From: Siphonodentalium dalli
Taxonomy: Eukaryota > Mollusca > Scaphopoda > Gadilida > Siphonodentaliidae
NCBI GenBank assembly: GCA_032622095.1
Contig: CP136061.1
Location: forward strand, 175,171,692-175,235,691
DNA length: 64,000 nucleotides
Direction: 5' to 3'
A program made the position numbers and the translations under genes. The notes under the pieces are model-generated. The model was not told the DNA's origin, did not search any database, and worked only from the letters and a program-made list of their open reading frames with translations. Shown piece after piece: positions 51,995-63,900 of the stretch. Numbering within the stretch: the first letter of the stretch is position 1; the number at the start of each line of letters is the position of its first letter.

Positions 51995-54900
51995 GAAATT
52001 GGACCCAAAATACATCTTAAAACAGTCATTTGCGGAATATAACAGCTGCTTGCCATGGATACAGAGATCCACATAGTCACCCCAACTCGTAATAGGAACG
52101 ATCTAGACCAAGAACATGTCCCATGTGCAGAAGGGATGTTATGTTACACAAGCGATATAGATTAACGGGATATTTGTCTTATTGAGAAATCGGTACCCCA
52201 ACTGCCAGAAATATATATATATACAGCCGGTACCCCAACTGACCAGTATATAGGTTCAATATATATATTCATAATTAACTGAAAAATGGAAGTGGGACTA
52301 TTCCGAAAATATCTAGATAGTGGAGATAGCACAATTACAAGCTGATATATGAAGTTAAAATGGTGCAACCTGTTTCCAATCCGAAATGGTGCATATACAT
52401 TATGTTGGTGGCCATGAATGGCAAAAAATGGTAAAATTTGGTAATAAAGGTGACAAAATTAATCACGATCACCATATCGGAGAGCTCAATCATGCGTTAT
52501 TCAGTAACCACCACAAATAATTGCGTAATTTTACGCTAAATGGTGGAACTTGTTGGCTATATATGTGTTTTTTTTCCAGAATTACTAACAAATTGGACCC
52601 AAAATACATCTTAAAACAGTCATTTACAGAATATAACAGCTGGTTGCCATGGATACAGAGATCCACACAGTCACCCCAACTCGTAATAGGAACGATCTAG
52701 ACCAAGAACATGTCCCATGTGCAGAAGGGATGTTATGTTACACCAGCGATATAGAGTTACGGGATATTTGTCTTATTGAGAAATCGGTACCCCAACTGCC
52801 AGAAATATATATATATACAGCCGGTACCCCAACTGACCAGTATATAGGTTCAATATATATATTAATAATTAACTGAAAAATGGAAGTGGGGCTATTTCGA
52901 AAATATCTAGATAGTGGAGATAGCACAATTACAAGCTGATATATGAAGGTAAAATGGTGCAACATGTTTCCAATCCGAAATGGTGCATATACATTATGTT
53001 GGTGGCCATGAATGGCAAAAAATGGTCAAATTTGAGAAAATTTGGTAATAAAGGTGACAAAATTAATCACGATCACCATATCGGAGAGCTCAATCACGCG
53101 TTATTCAGTAACCACCACAAATAATTGCGTAATTTAACGCTAAATGGTGGAGCTTGTTGGCTTAATATATGTGTTTTTTTCCAGAATTACTAAGAAATTG
53201 GACCCAAAATACATCTTAAAACAGTCATTTACGGAATATAACAGCTGGTTGCCATGGATACAGAGATCCACATAGTCACCACAACTCGTAATAGGAACGA
53301 TCTAGACCAAGAACATGTCCCATGTGCAGAAGGGATGTTATGTTACACCAGCGATATAGATTTACGGGATATTTGTCTTATTGAGAAATCGGTACCCCAA
53401 CTGCCAGAAATATATATATATATACAGCGGTACCCCAACTGACCAGTATATAGGTTCAATATATATATTCATAATTAACTGAAAAATGGAAGTGGGACTA
53501 TTCCGAAAATATCTAGATAGTGGAGATAGTACAATTACAAGCTGATATATGAAGGTAAAATGGTGCAACCTGTTTCCAATCCGAAATGGTGCATATACAT
53601 TATCTTGGTGGCCATGATTGGCAAAAAATTGTCAAATTTGAGAAAATTCGGTAATAAAAGTGACAAAATTAATCACGGTCACCATATCGGAGAGCTCAAT
53701 CACGCGTTATTCAGTAACCACCACAAATAATTGCGTAATTTAACGCTAAATGGTGGAACTTGTTGGCTATATATGTGGTTTTTTTTCCAGAATTACTAAC
53801 AAATTGGACCCAAAATACATCTTAAAACAGTCATTTACGGAATATAACAGCTCGTTGCCATGGATACAGAGATCCACATAGTCACTCCAACTCGTAATAG
53901 GAACGATCTAGACCAAGAACATGTCCCATGTGCAGAAGGGATGTTATGTTACACAAGCGATATAGATTAACAGGATATTTGTCTTATTGAGAAATCGGTA
54001 CCCCAACTGCCAGAAATATATATATATACAGCCGGTACCCCAACTGACCAGTATATAGGTTCAATATATATATTCATAATTAACTGAAAAATGGAAGTGG
54101 GACTATTCCGAAAATATCTAGATAGTGGAGATAGCACAATTACAAGCTGATATATGAAGGTAAAATGGTGCAACCTGTTTCCAATCCGAAATGGTGCATA
54201 TACATTATGTTGGTGGCCATGAATGGCAAAACATGGTAAAATTTGAGAAAATTTGGTAATAAAGGTGACAAAATTAATCACGATCACCATATCGGAGAGC
54301 TCAATCACGCGTTATTCAGTAACCACCACAAATAATTGCGTAATTTAACGCTAAATGGTGGAGCTTGTTGGCTTAATATATGTGTTTTTTTCCAGAATTA
54401 CTAAGAAATTGGACCCAAAATACATCTTAAAACAGTCATTTACGGAATATAACAGCTGGTTGCCATGGATACAGAGATCCACATAGTCACCCCAACTCGC
54501 AATAGGAACGATCTAGACCAAGAACATGTCCCATGTGCCGAAGGGATATTATGTTACACCAGCGATATAGATTTACGGGATATTTGTCTTATTGAGAAAT
54601 CGGTACCCCAACTGCCAGAAATATATATATATATATACAGCGGTACCCCAACTGACCAGTATATAGGTTCAATATATATATTCATAATTAACTGAAAAAT
54701 GGAAGTGGGGCTATTCCGAAAATATCTAGATAGTGGAGATAGCACAATTACAAGCTGATATATGAAGGTAAAATGGTGCAACCTGTTTCCAATCCGAAAT
54801 GGTGCATATACATTATGTTGGTGGCCATGAATGGCAAAAAATGGTAAAATTTGGTAATAAAGGTGACAAAATTAATCACGATCACCATATCGGAGAGCTC

Positions 54901-55001
54901 AATCATGCGTTATTCAGTAACCACCACAAATAATTGCGTAATTTAACGCTAAATGGTGGAACTTGTTGGCTATATATGTGTTTTTTTTCCAGAATTACTA
55001 A
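51995..55001 (+). repeat. Five monomers between the Helitron and the duplication junction (E-like, F, G/H, I, G)
   Basis: Units begin at 51995 (gcgga and cacatag front with an E back, cagctgCttgcc), 52589 (F, caacAtgtttcc), 53194 (G front with (AT)7 and acagcgg, H back with gatagTac, cattatCttgg, ccatgaTtgg), 53800 (I) and 54405 (G, actcgCaat, gtgcCgaagggatAtt, (AT)8). All recur at 61293, 61887, 62492, 63098 and 63703. Confidence 0.85.
53194..53799 (+). repeat. Hybrid monomer, G front and H back
   Basis: G marks (gatttacg, (AT)7, acagcgg) run to about 53432. H marks (GGGACTATTCCG, gatagTacaa, cattatCttgg, aaaattgtc, attCgg, aaaAgtg) start from about 53490. The exchange interval is under about 70 bp and lies just after the AT tract. 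Confidence 0.72.
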
Positions 55002-55605
55002 CAAATTGGACCCAAAATACATCTTAAAACAGTCATTTACAGAATATAACAGCTGGTTGCCATGGATACAGAGATCCACACAGTCACCCCAACTCGTAAT
55101 AGGAACGATCTAGACCAAGAACATGTCCCATGTGCAGAAGGGATGTTATGTTACACCAGCGATATAGAGTTACGGGATATTTGTCTTATTGAGAAATCGG
55201 TACCCCAACTGCCAGAAATATATATATATACAGCCGGTACCCCAACTGACCAGTATATAGGTTCAATATATATATTCATAATTAACTGAAAAATGGAAGT
55301 GGGACTATTCCGAAAATATCTAGATAGTGGAGATAGCACAATTACAAGCTGATATATGAAGGTAAAATGGTGCAACCTGTTTCCAATCCGAAATGGTGCA
55401 TATACATTATGTTGGTGGCCATGAATGGCAAAACATGGTAAAATTTGAGAAAATTTGGTAATAAAGGTGACAAAATTAATCACGATCACCATATCGGAGA
55501 GCTCAATCACGCGTTATTCAGTAACCACCACAAATAATTGCGTAATTTAACGCTAAATGGTGGAGCTTGTTGGCTATATATGTGTTTTTTTTCCAGAATT
55601 ACTAA
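55002..55605 (+). repeat. Chimeric monomer at the junction of the two 9.3-kb copies
   Basis: The front has acaga, cacacag, ccagcg and gagttacGgg as in A-type units. The back, from at most 55304, has GGGACTATTCCG, aaaaCatggtaaaatttgag and ggctatata, matching the unit at 45700. The last front mark is G at 55174 (A in the 45700 unit) and the first back mark is at 55304. The crossover thus lies in about 130 bp that include the AT tract and both cggtaccccaactg repeats. This is what an unequal exchange creating the tandem duplication would leave. Confidence 0.8.
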
Positions 55606-58002
55606 CAAATTGGACCCAAAATACATCTTAAAACAGTCATTTACAGAATATAACATCTGGTTGCCATGGATACAGAGATCCACACAGTCACCCCAACTCG
55701 TAATAGGAACGATCTAGACCAAGAACATGTCCCATGTGCAGAAGGGATGTTATGTTACACAAGCCATATAGATTAACGGGATATTTGTCTTATTGACAAA
55801 TCGGTACCCCAACTGCCAGAAATATATATATATACAGCCGGTACCCCAACTGACCAGTATATAGGTTCAATATATATATTCATAATTAACTGAAAAATGG
55901 AAGTGGGACTATTCCGAAACTATCTAGATAGTGGAGATAGCACAATTACAAGATGATATATGAAGTTAAAATGGTGCAACCTGTTTCCAATCCGAAATGG
56001 TGCATATACATTATGTTGGTGGCCATGAATGGCAAAAAATGGTAAAATTTGGTAATAAAGGTGACAAAATTAATCACGATCACCATATCGGAGAGCTCAT
56101 TCATGCGTTATTCAGTAACCACCACAAATAATTGCGTAATTTTACGCTAAATGGTGGAACTTGTTGGCTATATATGTGTTTTTTTTCCAGAATTACTAAC
56201 AAATTGGACCCAAAATACATCTTAAAACAGTCATTTACAGAATATAACAGCTGGTTGCCATGGATACAGAGATCCACACAGTCACCCCAACTCGTAATAG
56301 GAACGATCTAGACCAAGAACATGTCCCATGTGCAGAAGGGATGTTATGTTACACAAGCCATATAGATTAACGGGATATTTGTCTTATTGAGAAATCGGTA
56401 CCCCAACTGCCAGAAATATATATATATACAGCCGGTACCCCAACTGACCAGTATATAGGTTCAATATATATATTCATAATTAACTGAAAAATGGAAGTGG
56501 GACTATTCCGAAAATATCTAGATAGTGGAGATAGCACAATTACAAGCTGATATATGAAGGTAAAATGGTGCAACCTGTTTCCAATCCGAAATGGTGCATA
56601 TACATTATGTTGGTGGCCATGAATGGCAAAAAATGGTAAAATTTGGTAATAAAGGTGACAAAATTAATCACGATCACCATATCGGAGAGCTCAATCATGC
56701 GTTATTCAGTAACCACCACAAATAATTGCGTAATTTTACGCTAAATGGTGGAACTTGTTGGCTATATATGTGTTTTTTTTCCAGAATTACTAACAAATTG
56801 GACCCAAAATACATCTTAAAACAGTCATTTACAGAATATAACAGCTGGTTGCCATGGATACAGAGATCCACACAGTCACCCCAACTCGTAATAGGAACGA
56901 TCTAGACCAAGAACATGTCCCATGTGCAGAAGGGATGTTATGTTACACCAGCGATATAGAGTTACGGGATATTTGTCTTATTGAGAAATCGGTACCCCAA
57001 CTGCCAGAAATATATATATATACAGCCGGTACCCCAACTGACCAGTATATAGGTTCAATATATATATTAATAATTAACTGAAAAATGGAAGTGGGGCTAT
57101 TTCGAAAATATCTAGATAGTGGAGATAGCACAATTACAAGCTGATATATGAAGGTAAAATGGTGCAACCTGTTTCCAATCCGAAATGGTGCATATACATT
57201 ATGTTGGTGGCCATGAATGGCAAAAAATGGTCAAATTTGAGAAAATTTGGTAATAAAGGTGACAAAATTAATCACGATCACCATATCGGAGAGCTCAATC
57301 ACGCGTTATTCAGTAACCACCACAAATAATTGCGTAATTTAACGCTAAATGGTGGAGCTTGTTGGCTTAATATATGTGTTTTTTTCCAGAATTACTAAGA
57401 AATTGGACCCAAAATACATCTTAAAACAGTCATTTACGGAATATAACAGCTGGTTGCCATGGATACAGAGATCCACATAGTCACCACAACTCGTAATAGG
57501 AACGATCTAGACCAAGAACATGTCCCATGTGCAGAAGGGATGTTATGTTACACCAGCGATATAGATTTACGGGATTTTGTCTTATTGAGAAATCGGTACC
57601 CCAACTGCCAGAAATATATATATATATACAGCGGTACCCCAACTGACCAGTATATAGGTTCAATATATATATTCATAATTAACTGAAAAATGGAAGTGGG
57701 GCTATTCCGAAAATATCTAGATAGTGGAGATAGCACAATTACAAGCTGATATATGAAGGTAAAATGGTGCAACCTGTTTCCAATCCGAAATGGTGCATAT
57801 ACATTATGTTGGTGGCCATGAATGGCAAAACATGGTAAAATTTGAGAAAATTTGGTAATAAAGGTGACAAAATTAATCACGATCACCATATCGGAGAGCT
57901 CAATCACGCGTTATTCAGTAACCACCACAAATAATTGCGTAATTTAACGCTAAATGGTGGAGCTTGTTGGCTATATATGTGTTTTTTTTCCAGAATTACT
58001 AA
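55606..58002 (+). repeat. Four-monomer subunit J-E'-F-G, duplicate without Helitron
   Basis: This is the counterpart of 46304-48703, 2397 bp long. The three missing bases are one T in a T-run and one AT in the AT tract. ggtaCccc replaces the ggtaTccc of the first copy. Confidence 0.85.
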
Positions 58003-60654
58003 CAAATTGGACCCAAAATACATCTTAAAACAGTCATTTACAGAATATAACAGCTGGTTGCCATGGATACAGAGATCCACACAGTCACCCCAACTCGTAA
58101 TAGGAACGATCTAGACCAAGAACATGTCCCATGTGCAGAAGGGATGTTATGTTACACAAGCCATATAGATTAACGGGATATTTGTCTTATTGACAAATCG
58201 GTACCCCAACTGCCAGAAATATATATATATACAGCCGGTACCCCAACTGACCAGTATATAGGTTCAATATATATATTCATAATTAACTGAAAAATGGAAG
58301 TGGGACTATTCCGAAAATATCTAGATAGTGGAGATAGCACAATTACAAGCTGATATATGAAGTTAAAATGGTGCAACCTGTTTCCAATCCGAAATGGTGC
58401 ATATACATTATGTTGGTGGCCATGAATGGCAAAAAATGGTAAAATTTGGTAATAAAGGTGACAAAATTAATCACGATCACCATATCGGAGAGCTCATTCA
58501 TGCGTTATTCAGTAACCACCACAAATAATTGCGTAATTTTACGCTAAATGGTGGAACTTGTTGGCTATATATGTGTTTTTTTTCCAGAATTACTAACAAA
58601 TTGGACCCAAAATACATCTTAAAACAGTCATTTACAGAATATAACAGCTGGTTGCCATGGATACAGAGATCCACACAGTCACCCCAACTCGTAATAGGAA
58701 CGATCTAGACCAAGAACATGTCCCATGTGCAGAAGGGATGTTATGTTACACAAGCCATATAGATTAACGGGATATTTGTCTTATTGAGAAATCGGTACCC
58801 CAACTGCCAGAAATATATATATATACAGCCGGTACCCAAACTGACCAGTATATAGGTTCAATATATATATTCATAATTAACTGAAAAATGGAAGTGGGAC
58901 TATTCCGAAAATATCTAGATAGTGGAGATAGCACAATTACAAGCTGATATATGAAGTTAAAATGGTGCAACCTGTTTCCAATCCGAAATGGTGCATATAC
59001 ATTATGTTGGTGGCCATGAATGGCAAAAAATGGTAAAATTTGGTAATAAAGGTGACAAAATTAATCACGATCACCATATCGGAGAGCTCAATCATGCGTT
59101 ATTCAGTAACCACCACAAATAATTGCGTAATTTTACGCTAAATGGTGGAACTTGTTGGCTATATATGTGGTTTTTTTCCAGAATTACTAACAAATTGGAC
59201 CCAAAATACATCTTAAAACAGTCATTTACAGAATATAACAGCTGGTTGCCATGGATACAGAGATCCACACAGTCACCCCAACTCGTAATAGGAACGATCT
59301 AGACCAAGAACATGTCCCATGTGCAGAAGGGATGTTATGTTACACCAGCGATATAGAGTTACGGGATATTTGTCTTATTGAGAAATCGGTACCCCAACTG
59401 CCAGAAATATATATATATACAGCCGGTACCCCAACTGACCAGTATATAGGTTCAATATATATATTAATAATTAACTGAAAAATGGAAGTGGGGCTATTTC
59501 GAAAATATCTAGATAGTGGAGATAGCACAATTACAAGCTGATATATGAAGGTAAAATGGTGCAACCTGTTTCCAATCCGAAATGGTGCATATACATTATG
59601 TTGGTGGCCATGAATGGCAAAAAATGGTCAAATTTGAGAAAATTTGGTAATAAAGGTGACAAAATTAATCACGATCACCATATCGGAGAGCTCAATCACG
59701 CGTTATTCAGTAACCACCACAAATAATTGCGTAATTTAACGCTAAATGGTGGAGCTTGTTGGCTTAATATATGTGTTTTTTTCCAGAATTACTAAGAAAT
59801 TGGACCCAAAATACATCTTAAAACAGTCATTTACGGAATATAACAGCTGGTTGCCATGGATACAGAGATCCACATAGTCACCACAACTCGTAATAGGAAC
59901 GATCTAGACCAAGAACATGTCCCATGTGCAGAAGGGATGTTATGTTACACCAGCGATATAGATTTACGGGATTTTGTCTTATTGAGAAATCGGTACCCCA
60001 ACTGCCAGAAATATCTATTATATATTTTGGAAGATCTGTTTGTGTGTTTGTGTGTGTGTAATCGATGGACTCGAAAATGGCCCAGCCGATTTCGATGAAA
60101 CTTGGTATGTGGGGGTATTTTCGGGTCAGGACCAACATAGGCCTATTAATTTGTCCGTGCGAGGTCAACTTTTCACGTGCCGAGGTCAAATCTGTTTTTA
60201 CGCCGTTTTGCGCTAATATATTTCAGTTCGGTGCTTACAAATCGATTCGAAACAGCGCGAATAATAACATGCCAGTCATAATAATGACACTATGAGAATC
60301 TTTCGTGTTTCCTCTTTCCAACGATATATAATATGTATGTATCCGTTTTAGTTATCTGCCTCAATTATTAAGAAGAAGTGGTACGATCTTCTATCAGGGT
60401 AAAAACAATGCGTAACTTCTATGACGTCGTTAGAGGTCATAAAGTTAGATCACGTTAACTCTTCTCCGGCCGATGCATTTGACTGTTTCAGACGTCTTGG
60501 CGATATCTCGGGCACCGATGGTAATTTATCTTTACGTTGAAACTTGATAATTAATGAGCGTGTGTATATGAGGCGCGTTTATATACTTCAGTGGAAATCA
60601 AATCGGGTTAAACTGGCGGATTTTTACGGACGAAATTTGATGCATAGGGTATCT

Positions 60655-60700
60655 CGGTATCCGATGGGCCGATTTCCCGGTATCCGCTTGGCCGATTTCC
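60655..60700 (+). repeat. 23-bp tandem pair inside Helitron copy 2
   Basis: Duplicate of the pair at 51357-51402, at the constant 9298-bp offset. Confidence 0.85.
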
Positions 60701-60720
60701 ACCTTTTTTGGGGTGTTGGT

Positions 60721-60883
60721 CCACCTGACCTTGACCTTCAAAATGGTAAATTCAAGGTCAAATCGGGTAAAACCGGATGGATTTCGACGGGTACTTTTGT
60801 CGGGTACTTTTGTTCGGACGGGTCAAATCGTGACCCCACTTGACCTTGGCCTTCAAAATAGACAATTCAAGGTCAAAGCCCGG
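60721..60883 (+). repeat. 115-bp-spaced direct repeat with AAGGTCA-type palindromes, Helitron copy 2
   Basis: Duplicate of 51423-51585, with the same blocks and spacing. Confidence 0.75.
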
Positions 60884-60905
60884 ACGAAGTCGGGTCACCT
60901 TCTAG
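60879..60905 (+). other. Helitron 3' terminal hairpin and CTAG end, copy 2
   Basis: It has the same stem, GAA loop and 11-nt spacing to CTAG as copy 1. Confidence 0.8.
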
Positions 60906-63900
60906 TATATATATATACAGCGGTACCCCAACTGACCAGTATATAGGTTCAATATATATATTCATAATTAACTGAAAAATGGAAGTGGGGCTATTCCGAA
61001 AATATCTAGATAGTGGAGATAGCACAATTACAAGCTGATATATGAAGGTAAAATGGTGCAACCTGTTTCCAATCCGAAATGGTGCATATATATTATGTTG
61101 GTGGCCATGAATGGCAAAAATGGTCAAATTTGAGAAAATTTGGTAATAAAGGTGACAAAATTAATCACGGTCACCATATCGGAGAGCTCAATCACGCGTT
61201 ATTCAGTAACCACCACAAATAATTGCGTAATTTAACGCTAAATGGTGGAGCTTGTTGGCTTAATATATGTGTTTTTTTTCCAGAATTACTAAGAAATTGG
61301 ACCCAAAATACATCTTAAAACAGTCATTTGCGGAATATAACAGCTGCTTGCCATGGATACAGAGATCCACATAGTCACCCCAACTCGTAATAGGAACGAT
61401 CTAGACCAAGAACATGTCCCATGTGCAGAAGGGATGTTATGTTACACAAGCGATATAGATTAACGGGATATTTGTCTTATTGAGAAATCGGTACCCCAAC
61501 TGCCAGAAATATATATATATACAGCCGGTACCCCAACTGACCAGTATATAGGTTCAATATATATATTCATAATTAACTGAAAAATGGAAGTGGGACTATT
61601 CCGAAAATATCTAGATAGTGGAGATAGCACAATTACAAGCTGATATATGAAGTTAAAATGGTGCAACCTGTTTCCAATCCGAAATGGTGCATATACATTA
61701 TGTTGGTGGCCATGAATGGCAAAAAATGGTAAAATTTGGTAATAAAGGTGACAAAATTAATCACGATCACCATATCGGAGAGCTCAATCATGCGTTATTC
61801 AGTAACCACCACAAATAATTGCGTAATTTTACGCTAAATGGTGGAACTTGTTGGCTATATATGTGTTTTTTTTCCAGAATTACTAACAAATTGGACCCAA
61901 AATACATCTTAAAACAGTCATTTACAGAATATAACAGCTGGTTGCCATGGATACAGAGATCCACACAGTCACCCCAACTCGTAATAGGAACGATCTAGAC
62001 CAAGAACATGTCCCATGTGCAGAAGGGATGTTATGTTACACCAGCGATATAGAGTTACGGGATATTTGTCTTATTGAGAAATCGGTACCCCAACTGCCAG
62101 AAATATATATATATACAGCCGGTACCCCAACTGACCAGTATATAGGTTCAATATATATATTAATAATTAACTGAAAAATGGAAGTGGGGCTATTTCGAAA
62201 ATATCTAGATAGTGGAGATAGCACAATTACAAGCTGATATATGAAGGTAAAATGGTGCAACATGTTTCCAATCCGAAATGGTGCATATACATTATGTTGG
62301 TGGCCATGAATGGCAAAAAATGGTCAAATTTGAGAAAATTTGGTAATAAAGGTGACAAAATTAATCACGATCACCATATCGGAGAGCTCAATCACGCGTT
62401 ATTCAGTAACCACCACAAATAATTGCGTAATTTAACGCTAAATGGTGGAGCTTGTTGGCTTAATATATGTGTTTTTTTCCAGAATTACTAAGAAATTGGA
62501 CCCAAAATACATCTTAAAACAGTCATTTACGGAATATAACAGCTGGTTGCCATGGATACAGAGATCCACATAGTCACCACAACTCGTAATAGGAACGATC
62601 TAGACCAAGAACATGTCCCATGTGCAGAAGGGATGTTATGTTACACCAGCGATATAGATTTACGGGATATTTGTCTTATTGAGAAATCGGTACCCCAACT
62701 GCCAGAAATATATATATATATACAGCGGTACCCCAACTGACCAGTATATAGGTTCAATATATATATTCATAATTAACTGAAAAATGGAAGTGGGACTATT
62801 CCGAAAATATCTAGATAGTGGAGATAGTACAATTACAAGCTGATATATGAAGGTAAAATGGTGCAACCTGTTTCCAATCCGAAATGGTGCATATACATTA
62901 TCTTGGTGGCCATGATTGGCAAAAAATTGTCAAATTTGAGAAAATTCGGTAATAAAAGTGACAAAATTAATCACGGTCACCATATCGGAGAGCTCAATCA
63001 CGCGTTATTCAGTAACCACCACAAATAATTGCGTAATTTAACGCTAAATGGTGGAACTTGTTGGCTATATATGTGGTTTTTTTTCCAGAATTACTAACAA
63101 ATTGGACCCAAAATACATCTTAAAACAGTCATTTACGGAATATAACAGCTCGTTGCCATGGATACAGAGATCCACATAGTCACTCCAACTCGTAATAGGA
63201 ACGATCTAGACCAAGAACATGTCCCATGTGCAGAAGGGATGTTATGTTACACAAGCGATATAGATTAACAGGATATTTGTCTTATTGAGAAATCGGTACC
63301 CCAACTGCCAGAAATATATATATATACAGCCGGTACCCCAACTGACCAGTATATAGGTTCAATATATATATTCATAATTAACTGAAAAATGGAAGTGGGA
63401 CTATTCCGAAAATATCTAGATAGTGGAGATAGCACAATTACAAGCTGATATATGAAGGTAAAATGGTGCAACCTGTTTCCAATCCGAAATGGTGCATATA
63501 CATTATGTTGGTGGCCATGAATGGCAAAACATGGTAAAATTTGAGAAAATTTGGTAATAAAGGTGACAAAATTAATCACGATCACCATATCGGAGAGCTC
63601 AATCACGCGTTATTCAGTAACCACCACAAATAATTGCGTAATTTAACGCTAAATGGTGGAGCTTGTTGGCTTAATATATGTGTTTTTTTCCAGAATTACT
63701 AAGAAATTGGACCCAAAATACATCTTAAAACAGTCATTTACGGAATATAACAGCTGGTTGCCATGGATACAGAGATCCACATAGTCACCCCAACTCGCAA
63801 TAGGAACGATCTAGACCAAGAACATGTCCCATGTGCCGAAGGGATATTATGTTACACCAGCGATATAGATTTACGGGATATTTGTCTTATTGAGAAATCG

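Larger units (their letters stand above)
45873..55174 (+). repeat. ~9.3-kb 14-monomer tandem duplication, copy 1
   Basis: Landmarks from 46364 to 54465 recur at +9302 falling to +9298, including the Helitron. Monomers begin at 45700 (I, partly included), 46304 (J), 46899 (E'), 47495 (F), 48100 (G), 48704 (J-like), 49299 (E'), 49893 (F), 50498 (G with Helitron), 51995 (E-like), 52589 (F), 53194 (G/H hybrid), 53800 (I), 54405 (G) and 55002 (front only). The left limit is set by the last difference between the monomers at 45700 and 55002 and is uncertain by up to 130 bp. Differences from copy 2 noted by eye: 9 against 8 T near 46877, (AT)7 against (AT)6 near 47115, ggtaTccc at 47733, one extra C near 48905, and T against G at 49872. 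Confidence 0.93.
60014..60905 (+). mobile_element. Non-autonomous Helitron-like element, copy 2 (892 bp)
   Basis: It starts TCTATTATAT and ends CTAG, with the same length as copy 1 at an exact offset of 9298 bp. I saw no base difference between the two elements. It occupies the same position of an equivalent G monomer, so it arose by duplication of the surrounding satellite, not by a second transposition. Confidence 0.85.
58003..61292 (+). repeat. Four-monomer subunit J-E'-F-G, duplicate with Helitron
   Basis: This is the counterpart of 48704-51994. It lacks the extra C of the first copy and has gtgG before the T-run at 59170, where the first copy has gtgT. Confidence 0.85.

Noticed and set aside
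55151-55510. Longest minus-strand open frame, 119 codons, with shorter forms in nearly every monomer
   Set aside because: Its length changes with each type-specific indel, it also reads through the AT tract, and it matches no family I know. Repetition of a chance open frame across a satellite explains its recurrence.
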